In this document: positions 18,346 to 26,289 of the stretch, piece after piece
How the letters are laid out: each line of letters starts with the position of its first letter
How positions within the stretch are numbered: the first letter of the stretch is position 1
Notes under the pieces: model-generated
Told to the model about the DNA's origin: nothing
The model's database searches: none
What the model saw: only the letters and a program-made list of their open reading frames with translations
From: Ignavibacteriales bacterium
GTDB lineage: Bacteria; Bacteroidota; Ignavibacteria; Ignavibacteriales; Ignavibacteriaceae
DNA length: 64,000 nt
Reading direction: 5' to 3'
Assembly: GCA_012517155.1 (NCBI GenBank)
Contig: JAAYVN010000026.1
Location: 62,001 to 126,000, forward strand
Position numbers and translations under genes: made by a program

Positions 18346-19800
18346 TTAAGTCAAGACTGATAAGGCTTTATCAATTCTTTTAATAGTTTCTTCTTTGCCT
18401 AAAATGGCTACTATGTCAAAGACACCGGGACCTTCTCCCATTCCTGAAACAGCCAGGCGAAGCGGATGGATTAATTTGCCATTGCCCACATTATTTTCGA
18501 GAGCAGTATTGTGAAGGGAATTTTCAAAGTCCTCTTTTGTTGGATCTGAAAGTCTTACGAAATTATCCCGGAGTTTGGATAGTAACAAATGAGAATCTTC
18601 TTTCCATCTTTTTTTCAGAGTGGCTTCGTCGTAGCCGGCAGGGAGCTGGAAGAAATAGGGACTTTTTGTCAGGAGCTCCTTAACGAAAGAGACTCTTTCC
18701 CGCATAGATTCAATAACCTGAGCAAGATAATTATCCGGGAATTCATAACTCGAGAAGTCAGATGATTTTAATTCTGTCCTAAGCATCGAGATTACTTCGT
18801 GAACAGGCTTTTGACGAAGGTGTTCAAAGTTAAGCCAATTAAGTTTCTCAATATTAAAAACTGCACCGGATTTATTGACACGTTCCAGAGAAAAACCGGA
18901 AATAAGTTCATCAAGGTAGTAAAATTCACGGTCGTCCCCTGCATTCCAACCCAGAAGAGCAACGAAATTAACGAGTGCTTCTTTAAGAAAACCTTTGGAA
19001 CGATAATCCTCAACCGCAACATCTCCCTGACGCTTACTTAGTTTTGATTTGTCGGGATTAAGGAGGAGTGGAAGGTGTGCAAATTCCGGGATTTCCCATC
19101 CAAAAGCATTGTAGAGGAGAACATGTTTAGGAGTTGAAGGAAGCCATTCCTCACCCCTTATTACATGAGTAATTTTCATTAAATGATCGTCAACAACATT
19201 TGCAAGATGATATGTTGGGTATCCATCACTTTTAAGCAGGACCTGATCATCTACTGTGTTACTATCAAATTCAACAGTTCCTCGAATAATGTCGTGGACT
19301 GTTACAATCTCATTTGCCGGGACATTCAGGCGAACAACATGAGGAATATTATTATTAAGTTTGTTTTGTATTTCATCCGCTGATAAACTGAGGCAATGTT
19401 TGTCATATTTGCCCTGAAGTTTTTGTTCTGTCTGACTTTCTCTAAGTTCTTTGAGTCTTTCGGGAGTACAGAAACAGTAGTAAGCTTTACCACTATTAAT
19501 TAACCGGGTAGTATATTCTTTGTATATTTCAAGACGTTCTGATTGAATGTAGGGACCAAATCCTCCATCTTTATCAGGTCCCTCGTCGTACGTCAGACCT
19601 GACCACCGGAGTGTATCAATCAGGTTTTCCACAGCGCCGGGGACGAAACGCGCCCGGTCAGTATCCTCAATACGCAGGATGAATTTCCCACTGGTGTGTC
19701 TGGCAAACAAGTAATTATATAATGCTGTTCTTAAGCCGCCAACATGGAGGTATCCGGTTGGACTTGGAGCGAAACGAACTCTGACAATATCTGAAATCAT
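18346..19800 (-). CDS. gltX: Glutamyl-tRNA synthetase
   Basis: GluRS charges tRNA-Glu. The 484-residue protein opens VRVRFAPSPTGYLHVGGLRT (HIGH-type HVGG), has the FILRIEDTDRARF strand, HVIRGEEWLPSTPKH, and the KMSKS equivalent SKLSKRQGDVAVEDYR, then a helical anticodon-binding domain. It is the first gene of the minus-strand run gltX-glnS-plsC-gatC-kdsB-PLP enzyme-permease (19800 down to 12543) and lies 76 bases from the end of the multi-receiver gene. I see no clear terminator in that gap. Confidence 0.96.
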   Translation of the reverse strand: MISDIVRVRFAPSPTGYLHVGGLRTALYNYLFARHTSGKFILRIEDTDRARFVPGAVENLIDTLRWSGLTYDEGPDKDGGFGPYIQSERLEIYKEYTTRLINSGKAYYCFCTPERLKELRESQTEQKLQGKYDKHCLSLSADEIQNKLNNNIPHVVRLNVPANEIVTVHDIIRGTVEFDSNTVDDQVLLKSDGYPTYHLANVVDDHLMKITHVIRGEEWLPSTPKHVLLYNAFGWEIPEFAHLPLLLNPDKSKLSKRQGDVAVEDYRSKGFLKEALVNFVALLGWNAGDDREFYYLDELISGFSLERVNKSGAVFNIEKLNWLNFEHLRQKPVHEVISMLRTELKSSDFSSYEFPDNYLAQVIESMRERVSFVKELLTKSPYFFQLPAGYDEATLKKRWKEDSHLLLSKLRDNFVRLSDPTKEDFENSLHNTALENNVGNGKLIHPLRLAVSGMGEGPGVFDIVAILGKEETIKRIDKALSVLT

Positions 19801-19876
19801 AACGGTCTGTTAAGTTAATTGTTTAAAATGAAAAAGTACTCTGATTTCTGAAAGAAGCTGGAATGTTCGAGAGAGA

Positions 19877-22219
19877 TCACTTTCCGGATGTATAGAAATT
19901 GACCTTTTCAATAAATTCCTGACTGTCTATTGGTTTAGGGATATAATCAGTGGCACCGGCGTTCAGGCATTTTTCCTTATCACCTTTCATTGCAAAAGCA
20001 GTGAGTGCGATAATAGGGGTGTCTTTATATTCCGGGAAAGTCCGGATTTTTTCAGTTGCTTCAAAACCGTTCATTACGGGCATCTGCATATCCATTAGAA
20101 TTAAGTCAAACTTTTGTTTTTTGACCTGTTCAACTGCTTCTGCACCATTTTCGACCACAACGACGGTGTTGAAATTGTTTTTCTTCAGCAGGCGTGTAAC
20201 AATAATCTGTGAGTGTTTATAGTCTTCAACGAGAAGGATTTTAACAGTATCTTTTTCTTTGGCAGCAACTTCAGGTGCAGTTGGTTCTTCGTATCGGTTA
20301 AGCATGCCGTTAATGACATTAGCCAAATCTTCCATATTAGTACTTCTTTTGCTAAGAAGTTCGGTGAAAAGCCCATCAAGGCTCTTAAGGTCCTCTTCAA
20401 AGTTTTCTTTACCGGTATATATGATAATCGGCAAGTTTTGAAATTTTGGATTGGATTTAATAAGTTTAATAAGTTCAAAGCCGTTAATTTCAGGCATATC
20501 CAAATCAACAATTGCAAGGTCAAGATCAATATTTTCAATAAGCCGCATAACCTGGCTGGAGCGATGTGTTGCAACTGCATTGAATCCAACTGATTCGATA
20601 GCCTCCTTAACCATACTAAGAGTGGGTACATCATCGTCGACACAAAGGATGTTGGAGTTTTTTCTTAAGCGATATGAAGTCAGTACTTCTACAAGATCTT
20701 TATATTTTATTGGTTTAACGAAATACTCCACAGAACCCATTAAAAAGGCTTTTTGTTTTTCAGCTTCAACTGAGCAAACGATAATGGGAGTGTTTTTTGC
20801 TTGAGGCGTTTTTCTGATGCGAGTAAGGAGTTCCAGACCATTAATATCAGGCAGGACAACATCGGTGATAATAGCAAGGTATTCTTCAGTTTCTAAAAGT
20901 TTAAGTGCTTTTTCTCCGGAATTAACAACAGTGGGGACATAGTTCCACTTATTCAGATAGTTGTTAAGGAGTCTTGAAGTTGCGAAATCATCCTCGATTA
21001 CCAGAATTTTATTATTAACTTCTGTTACTTTTGGAAGTGAGGCAATTTGAGACTCGATGGGGGAGACGAATTCAGCAGGCATCTGGAATGAAATGAGAGT
21101 ACCTTGTTCTCTTGAGCTTTTAACACTAAGATCTCCAGAAAGCAATGAACTGTATTTTTTCATCAGAGGGATTGAAACAGGGGACAGTCCCTCCGTTTTG
21201 GAAGACTGCATTTCTGATTCCACCGGCGAATTTATGCTTGAGATAAGGTGCGGAGTAAGCAGGGTCGATTTTTCCGAGACGACAACCTGGAGTGAATTTT
21301 TTTGAAAGTTTACTTCCACACCAATCTTTCCCTGAGTGATGTTTTCATAAAGTATCGTAATCATATTTAAGACAATATACTTGACTTTATGAATATCCGT
21401 ACTAACTAATCCCAGAGTGTTATTTGTGAATAAATCAATTGAAATAGATTTATTCTGAGATTTTTCTTTAATTTCCTTAATAATATCTTTAACAGCTGCT
21501 GGTACGTCAAGCGGACCAAAGGATTCCGAGACTGAACCTGACTCAAGTTTTGCAAAATCAATGAGTTCATTCAAAAGAAAGAGGAGTTTGCGGGCATTAT
21601 CTTTCAGTGCAGAAATATGTTCGAGCTGAGTAGTGGATAAATTCTTGTCCGAAAGGAGCGAAGCAAAACCAAGGATACTATTCGAAGGAGTTCTCAGGTC
21701 ATTACTGGTATCAAGAAAGAGTTTGGTAAAAGATGTTACATATGCAGGCGAAATAGTGGAGTTCCAATCTGCGATCAGGTTATTGCAGAAATTTGCAATT
21801 ATTTCAAGACTTTCTTTTTCAAGTTGTGTGAAAGGAGTTTTCTGGGCAACTTTCAGTACATATTTATCATCATGGTTATGAAAAAGAAGTACACAAGCCT
21901 CATAAATCATGAAATCGGTTATTTGAATTCCACACTTTGCATCGGAATAAACTGTACCACTTGGTGTATCTGATCTGTGAATGAGGCATTTTGAACAAGG
22001 GTAAGAGTAGCCACCAACAAGTGACTTCTTGCTATTTTTGGATTTACCTATTAAGAGTAATTTTTCATCCGGGAGCTGTTTATAGAGGACTGCTGCCTGA
22101 ATCTGGAATTGATCGACTATAAAATTGCAAAGAGCTTCAGGGAAGTGGGCATCTTTTTTAAGCAGAAATTTCTGAAGTTCTGAAAAACTTGCTATTAAAT
22201 TAGTATTTGATATCTGCAT
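19877..22219 (-). CDS. Pseudo-histidine-kinase with three receiver domains
   Basis: The 780-residue protein has a GAF-like N-terminus (about 1-155) with a cysteine cluster C75, C78, C96. A HisKA-like segment follows (about 160-230), and here the phospho-accepting His is missing: the usual SHELRTP reads SNDLRTP with N173 at the His position. A degraded HATPase-like region (about 240-385) lacks clear N and G boxes, although its last strand is recognisable (SSREQGTLISFQM). Three receivers come next: 404-515 with D453, 523-640 with D572 and 659-780 with D710, each keeping the Lys region (VKPI, LSKR, PKPI). It is cytoplasmic, with no membrane segment. A phosphate-shuttling scaffold fed by another kinase is the likely role. 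Confidence 0.85.
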   Translation of the reverse strand: MQISNTNLIASFSELQKFLLKKDAHFPEALCNFIVDQFQIQAAVLYKQLPDEKLLLIGKSKNSKKSLVGGYSYPCSKCLIHRSDTPSGTVYSDAKCGIQITDFMIYEACVLLFHNHDDKYVLKVAQKTPFTQLEKESLEIIANFCNNLIADWNSTISPAYVTSFTKLFLDTSNDLRTPSNSILGFASLLSDKNLSTTQLEHISALKDNARKLLFLLNELIDFAKLESGSVSESFGPLDVPAAVKDIIKEIKEKSQNKSISIDLFTNNTLGLVSTDIHKVKYIVLNMITILYENITQGKIGVEVNFQKNSLQVVVSEKSTLLTPHLISSINSPVESEMQSSKTEGLSPVSIPLMKKYSSLLSGDLSVKSSREQGTLISFQMPAEFVSPIESQIASLPKVTEVNNKILVIEDDFATSRLLNNYLNKWNYVPTVVNSGEKALKLLETEEYLAIITDVVLPDINGLELLTRIRKTPQAKNTPIIVCSVEAEKQKAFLMGSVEYFVKPIKYKDLVEVLTSYRLRKNSNILCVDDDVPTLSMVKEAIESVGFNAVATHRSSQVMRLIENIDLDLAIVDLDMPEINGFELIKLIKSNPKFQNLPIIIYTGKENFEEDLKSLDGLFTELLSKRSTNMEDLANVINGMLNRYEEPTAPEVAAKEKDTVKILLVEDYKHSQIIVTRLLKKNNFNTVVVVENGAEAVEQVKKQKFDLILMDMQMPVMNGFEATEKIRTFPEYKDTPIIALTAFAMKGDKEKCLNAGATDYIPKPIDSQEFIEKVNFYTSGK

Positions 22220-22401
22220 TTTGCTAATCTATTTAATTAATAATTGCTACAAAAAACCTGCAAATTGTTTAAATTGCAATTGTAATTATAAGAAAAAATA
22301 TTCAAATAAGTAAATGAGTATTGCAGCCCGTGCGATAGAATACAAATTTATTTTGAGGAAATCATCAATAATGTAAAATTAAATAAAAAGGCTTGAGTGT
22401 T

Positions 22402-23577
22402 ATGAGTTCAGAAAAAGCAAAATTTGAGACAAAGTGTGTCCATGCAGGAATTGAAGAAGACGTATATGGGGCTGTAGTTCCACCGATATATCAGACATCT
22501 ACTTTTAAGTTTAAGTCAGCGAAACATGGGGCATCTTTATTTGCGGGGGAAGAAAAGGGGCATATTTATACAAGAATGAGCAATCCAACAATTAATGCAA
22601 TGGAAAACGCAATTGCAGAGTTAGAGGGGGGATACAAGGCACTTGGTTGCGGAAGCGGGATGGCGGCAATCCATACTGTTTTTGCAGCTTTAACCGGATG
22701 CGGAGATCATGTAGTATGTTCCACAGCGGTGTATGGACCTACAAATACGCTTTTAAGAGATATCTTCAAGAGAATGGGAGTGGAAACAACCTTTGCGGAT
22801 ACTTCCAACTTAAGTGAGATTGAGGCGAACATTAAGAAAAATACCAAAATCATCTATATTGAAACGCCCGGAAATCCCACGCTGGCGATAACCGATATTG
22901 AGAAGAGTGCGGAGATAGCTCATAAAAGTAAAGCTGTGTTGATCGTTGACAATACTTTTATGTCCCCAGCGTATCAAAGACCTTTGGAATTTGGTGCAGA
23001 TGTAGTTGTGCACAGTATGACAAAGTTTTTAAATGGTCATGCAGATGTGGTTGCCGGTTTAATAGTGGTCAAGGAAGAAGAGATGTATAAAAAGATGAGG
23101 AAAACTCTGAATCAAACCGGGGGGGTAATTGATCCGTTCAACTCATTTTTAGTACACAGAGGGATTAAGACACTTTCTATAAGAATGGAAAGACATGCAG
23201 AAAATGCAATGAAGATTGCTAAATTCCTAGAGCAGCATCCAGCGGTTGAAAGTGTATCTTATCCCTGGTTAGAAAGTCATCCGCAGTATGATATGGCTAA
23301 GAAGCAACAAACAAGTGGCGGAGGAATAATTTCCTTTGAATTAAAAGGGGGATTTGCAGCCGGAGAAAAGATGATGAATACCGTTAAGCTGTGTGCATTA
23401 GCAGTGAGTCTGGGGGGAGTAGAAACACTAATTCAGCATCCTGCCAGTATGACTCATTTTACAATGGGTCAAGAGGCAAGAAAAGCTGCGGGAATTACAG
23501 AAGGGCTTGTAAGACTTTCAGTGGGAATTGAAAATGTTGATGATTTAATAGCTGATATAAATCAAGCGATGGAATAG
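22402..23577 (+). CDS. Cys/Met-metabolism PLP enzyme (cystathionine gamma-synthase/lyase or methionine gamma-lyase)
   Basis: At 391 residues this is a fold-type I trans-sulfuration enzyme. Marks are KCVHAGIEEDVYGAVVPPIY, YTRMSNPTINAMENAIAELE, the PLP stacking region AVYGPTNTLL, IETPGNPTL, VDNTFMSPAYQRPLE, and the Schiff-base Lys K208 in HSMTKFLNGHAD. Methionine gamma-lyases usually have YGCT at the stacking loop; here it is YGPT, so lyase or synthase activity on cystathionine, or homocysteine synthesis, is equally possible. The ATG at 22402 is chosen because AAAAAGG lies 10 bases upstream; a TTG at 22393 is less suitable. Transcription ends at the hairpin at 23593. Confidence 0.85.
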   Translation: MSSEKAKFETKCVHAGIEEDVYGAVVPPIYQTSTFKFKSAKHGASLFAGEEKGHIYTRMSNPTINAMENAIAELEGGYKALGCGSGMAAIHTVFAALTGCGDHVVCSTAVYGPTNTLLRDIFKRMGVETTFADTSNLSEIEANIKKNTKIIYIETPGNPTLAITDIEKSAEIAHKSKAVLIVDNTFMSPAYQRPLEFGADVVVHSMTKFLNGHADVVAGLIVVKEEEMYKKMRKTLNQTGGVIDPFNSFLVHRGIKTLSIRMERHAENAMKIAKFLEQHPAVESVSYPWLESHPQYDMAKKQQTSGGGIISFELKGGFAAGEKMMNTVKLCALAVSLGGVETLIQHPASMTHFTMGQEARKAAGITEGLVRLSVGIENVDDLIADINQAME

Positions 23578-23592
23578 GGAATAATTTAAGAT

Positions 23593-23625
23593 AAAAGGGA
23601 GTCCGGAAAGACTCCCTTTTTTTTA
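23593..23625. terminator. Bidirectional intrinsic terminator between convergent genes
   Basis: Stem AAAAGGGAGTC / GACTCCCTTTT (11 perfect pairs; 23593-23603 and 23610-23620) with loop CGGAAA. On the plus strand it is followed by further Ts, and on the minus strand the stem's own A/T end gives TTTTAT. It serves the PLP gene on the left and the small RHH gene, whose stop codon touches it, on the right. Confidence 0.92.
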
Positions 23626-23778
23626 TGTCTTTTCAGTTTTACGTCTTTTCTTTACAGCTTCCCGAAGGATATATTCAATTTGGGCATTAACACTTCGGAT
23701 CTCATCTTTAGCCCATTCAGAGAGGTGATCGGAAAGCTTTGAATCAATTCTGAGTATGATAGTTTTCTTTTTTTCCAT
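23623..23778 (-). CDS. Small Arc-like ribbon-helix-helix DNA-binding protein
   Basis: A 51-residue frame starts at ATG 23778, 8 bases after the SPFH stop, and ends at the terminator. The product begins MEKKKTIILRIDSKLSDHL: a short strand with alternating residues (TIILRID), then a helix (SKLSDHLSEWAKDE), the turn RSVN and a second helix (AQIEYILREAVKKRRK). This is the strand-helix-helix layout of Arc/MetJ-type dimers, in which the strand reads DNA bases in the major groove. Pairing with an SPFH gene suggests it regulates its own operon. Three phased ATGATAT sites upstream of the SPFH gene are candidate operators. Confidence 0.85.
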   Translation of the reverse strand: MEKKKTIILRIDSKLSDHLSEWAKDEIRSVNAQIEYILREAVKKRRKTEKT

Positions 23779-23786
23779 ATGTCCGG

Positions 23787-24671
23787 TTAATATAAAGATC
23801 CGGTGTTGACAATCGGTTGGGTTTCCCGATCGCTGCAGAGAACGACCATGAGATTACTGACCATGACAGCTTTCCGTTCTTCGTCCAGTTCGACCACACC
23901 TTGCTCTTTAAGTTTGGTCAGAGCCATATCGACCATACTAACGGCACCTTCAACGATTTTCTGTCTGGCAGCAATTATAGCTTCAGCCTGTTGGCGTTTG
24001 AGCATTGCCTGGGCAATTTCCTGAGCATAAGCAAGGTGGTTGATACGAGCTTCTTCAATGACGACACCAGCAGGATTAACCCTTTCCTGGATTTCTTTTT
24101 TCAAGGATTCTGAGACCTCGTCAATGGAAGAGCGAAGGGATATTTCTTCTCCCTCGGAATTATCGTAAGCATATGAGGTTGCAAGATGTCTTAGAGCTGA
24201 TTCAGTTTGAATATGGACGTAATCGATATAGCTATCCACATCGAAGAATGCCTGGGCTGTGTTCTTTACTTTCCAAACGATTACGGAAGAAATTTCGATA
24301 GGATTACCATTTTTGTCGTTAACTTTAATTTTCTGGCTATCGAAATTACGGGAACGAAGTGAGATTTTCTTTTTAGTATAGAAGGGGTTTGCCCAACGAA
24401 AACCAGAGGTTTTTTCGGTGCCCTTGTACTTTCCGAAGAGAAGGAGTACCACTGCTACATTTGGTTCGACAATAAAGAGACCAGTTAGCAAGATTATAGT
24501 AATTACTATACCAATTATGCAGAAAATAATCTGGAAGACACCACTACCTTCATTTGCATCCTCGGCAACTATTCCAAGAATAAAGAAGATAATAAAAGCA
24601 ATTAAGATGATTAAAAGAGAGAAAAAAAAGCTCCATCCATTTTTTTGGATTTTGGGTATTTCGTTTGTCAT
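23787..24671 (-). CDS. SPFH/Band 7 family membrane protein
   Basis: The 294-residue protein has two N-terminal membrane segments (about residues 14-35 and 45-68), then the Band 7 domain starting [20 protein letters not shown] and including [19 protein letters not shown], and a helical region rich in Ala/Gln ([19 protein letters not shown]) that mediates oligomer formation. Stomatin/flotillin relatives organise membrane microdomains or control membrane proteases. It precedes the small RHH gene by 8 bases and lies behind a promoter region with phased repeats (24685-24724). No partner protease (NfeD/HflC type) is visible nearby. Confidence 0.9.
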   Translation of the reverse strand: MTNEIPKIQKNGWSFFFSLLIILIAFIIFFILGIVAEDANEGSGVFQIIFCIIGIVITIILLTGLFIVEPNVAVVLLLFGKYKGTEKTSGFRWANPFYTKKKISLRSRNFDSQKIKVNDKNGNPIEISSVIVWKVKNTAQAFFDVDSYIDYVHIQTESALRHLATSYAYDNSEGEEISLRSSIDEVSESLKKEIQERVNPAGVVIEEARINHLAYAQEIAQAMLKRQQAEAIIAARQKIVEGAVSMVDMALTKLKEQGVVELDEERKAVMVSNLMVVLCSDRETQPIVNTGSLY

Positions 24672-24684
24672 GGTTGTATTCCTT

Positions 24685-24724
24685 ATGATATTAAAATGAT
24701 ATCAAAAATATATATTAATGATAT
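24685..24724 (-). promoter_or_regulatory. Three phased ATGATAT sites around a TATTTTTG -7 element (SPFH/RHH operon)
   Basis: ATGATAT occurs (plus-strand reading) at 24685-24691, 24696-24702 and 24718-24724, so starts are 11 and 22 bases apart, i.e. on one face of the helix. Between sites 2 and 3, the minus strand reads TATTTTTG (24703-24710), a match to Bacteroidota TAnnTTTG, 32 bases before the SPFH start. Binding by the co-encoded RHH protein would block initiation. Confidence 0.5.
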
Positions 24725-24787
24725 GTAAAGATAAGGAAATAAAATGGAATGTCAAGCACTATTTTGTAAAAAAATCAGGGATTTTCT

Positions 24788-25282
24788 TTATTTATGACTT
24801 TTGGGGAAATCGAAATGTTCGAGGAGTGAGTGAGAATGCTCGATTTTACTCCATTTATCGGTTTCGATATTAATAACTGCAAAGGATGCAGTTGGCATGT
24901 TCATAATAAATTTTTTACCCAGATGGTTGGCAAGGTCAGTAATTCCGGGGTTGTGACCAAAGAGGGCAACGGAATTAATGGAATTGTCAAGGAGTGAAAG
25001 AGCGCCAAGTATTTCTTTCGGAGATGCAAGGTAAAGGGATCTGTCGAAGTCAATATTTGCGGGCTCAAATCCGTATTCGAGTGCGAAAATCTCAGCTGTG
25101 GTTTTAGCCCGAAGAGCCGGACTGGAAAGGAAATGATGTACTGAGGGATAGTTTTGTTTTAAGAGTTTGCCCATAAGCGGGGCATCGTTTTTGCCACGTT
25201 CATTAAGGGGGCGGTCGAAATCGCTTGGATAGGGATTTTTTGAATCAGCTTTTGCGTGTCTAACGAGGATAAGTTTTTTCAT
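24788..25282 (-). CDS. sixA: SixA-like phosphohistidine phosphatase (histidine phosphatase family)
   Basis: The product is 164 residues from the ATG beginning MKKLILVRHAKADSKNPYP. LVRHAKAD carries the catalytic RH(G/A) motif, with DRPLNERGKNDA and FLSSPALRAKTTAE giving the second Arg, and SVALFGHNPGITDL giving the second His. SixA removes phosphate from histidine phosphotransfer domains; small relatives may act on other phosphoesters. I chose this start over an ATG six codons upstream because the family begins at this strand. Its start lies 23 bases inside the end of the HD gene, so the two are translationally linked. Confidence 0.85.
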   Translation of the reverse strand: MKKLILVRHAKADSKNPYPSDFDRPLNERGKNDAPLMGKLLKQNYPSVHHFLSSPALRAKTTAEIFALEYGFEPANIDFDRSLYLASPKEILGALSLLDNSINSVALFGHNPGITDLANHLGKKFIMNMPTASFAVINIETDKWSKIEHSHSLLEHFDFPKSHK

Positions 25283-25883
25283 TGATTTTTTTAAGGTCAT
25301 AAAGACGTTTTTTATAAATTTCGAGGTTTTTAAGCCTGACAGGATTCATTTCCTGAATGCAATAGTCAGAAAAGAAGAGGTTATCCTCGAGAAAGCGGAT
25401 ATTTATATCAAGCCATTCTTCTTCTGAGTAAGTGCGATTATAGACAATTTCCCACTCCATCCGGAGTTGGTGGGAACGAGCGTCGAAATTATCCTTGCCC
25501 ATATGGGAAATATCAGCGTCGGAGATTATTTTTTCTAATATATCACCCGGGATATGGGGCATTTTTGTAGCAAGGATAATTCGTTTAATTATATTAATTT
25601 TGGGCTGTGGATAAGAAATTCCGAAAAGGAAATTTTCTGCCAGAATGACACTAATGTCTTCATGACCCTGGTAGATCTGAGTGAGGCCTGAATCATGGAA
25701 CCAGCATGCAATAAGAAGCATTTCAGTATCAGTGGGGGAAACGTTAGAATTATCAGCGATCAGCTTTGCGGTATTAACAACATCAATTGTGTGATCAATG
25801 TTATGATAATAGTACTCAGAAGGCAATTTGCCTGATAGCAAATTAAGTACATATTTTTCAGTTGATTTAAGGGCTGAGTTCAT
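25260..25883 (-). CDS. HD-domain metal-dependent phosphohydrolase
   Basis: This 207-residue soluble protein has the HD-domain set: YYYHNIDHTIDVVNTAK (first His), LLIACWFHDSGLTQIYQGHE (the HD pair and next His) and IISDADISHMG (distal Asp). HD proteins of this size hydrolyse nucleotides or cyclic dinucleotides, or act as sensors; no other domain is present to decide. The promoter proposed at 25904-25936 lies 21 bases upstream. The gene overlaps the start of sixA. Confidence 0.78.
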   Translation of the reverse strand: MNSALKSTEKYVLNLLSGKLPSEYYYHNIDHTIDVVNTAKLIADNSNVSPTDTEMLLIACWFHDSGLTQIYQGHEDISVILAENFLFGISYPQPKINIIKRIILATKMPHIPGDILEKIISDADISHMGKDNFDARSHQLRMEWEIVYNRTYSEEEWLDINIRFLEDNLFFSDYCIQEMNPVRLKNLEIYKKRLYDLKKINEKTYPR

Positions 25884-25903
25884 AACGGTTATTATTAACT
25901 TTG

Positions 25904-25936
25904 TAAAGTTAAGAAATTATTTATTAAATAAACAAA
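25904..25936 (-). promoter_or_regulatory. Bacteroidota-type promoter for HD gene/sixA
   Basis: On the minus strand TTTG (25936-25933), 21 bases, then TAACTTTA (25911-25904), one mismatch to TAnnTTTG. The HD gene starts 20 bases downstream. Spacing is within the 19-21 range known for this sigma factor. Confidence 0.5.
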
Positions 25937-26076
25937 CCCATGTGATTTAAAGTACGAACATCAAAAAGTCGGAAATTGTTTCATTCCGGAATGGATGATT
26001 TAGTTTTTTCTTCTATGCTGCGTTTGGGGAGAAAAAGAGCTGAAATGGGAAGAAAGAAGGGACTAAATCGAGTTTA

Positions 26077-26131
26077 GTACGTATTCACCACGGCTTTAGT
26101 ACGTATTCACTACGGCTTTAGTACGTATTCA
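26077..26131 (-). repeat. 11-bp tandem array, alternating modules A-B-A-B-A
   Basis: Read on the minus strand there are five exact 11-bp units: TGAATACGTAC, TAAAGCCGTAG, TGAATACGTAC, TAAAGCCGTGG, TGAATACGTAC, followed by TAAAC. Module A alone forms the array at 63813 and module B alone the array at 5278. On the plus strand it appears as repeated 22-bp TTTAGTACGTATTCACYACGGC blocks. Confidence 0.93.
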
Positions 26132-26236
26132 TATCGAAGGGAGAAGGGGGTTAGAAGGAGAGAAAAGACGTTCAATTTTGTTTGTCCAAGAATTTGGGAG
26201 AATTGAATTGAATATTTTCTTAATTATGTAACCGAA

Positions 26237-26268
26237 TTGTGGAAAAGTAGAGATTTTGATTATATTTA
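26237..26268 (+). promoter_or_regulatory. Bacteroidota-type promoter for nth
   Basis: TTG at 26237-26239, 21 bases, TATATTTA at 26261-26268 (one mismatch to TAnnTTTG). nth begins 21 bases further on, with GGAG in the leader. Confidence 0.5.
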
Positions 26269-26289
26269 CACTGAAAATATGGAGATTAT

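Larger units (their letters stand above)
25884..26289. other. Divergent intergenic gap, 406 bases, with two promoters and an 11-bp array
   Basis: It separates the minus-strand HD gene from plus-strand nth. It holds a Bacteroidota-type promoter facing each way (25904-25936 minus, 26237-26268 plus) with a five-unit 11-bp array between them (26077-26131). No credible coding frame was found. Confidence 0.7.
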
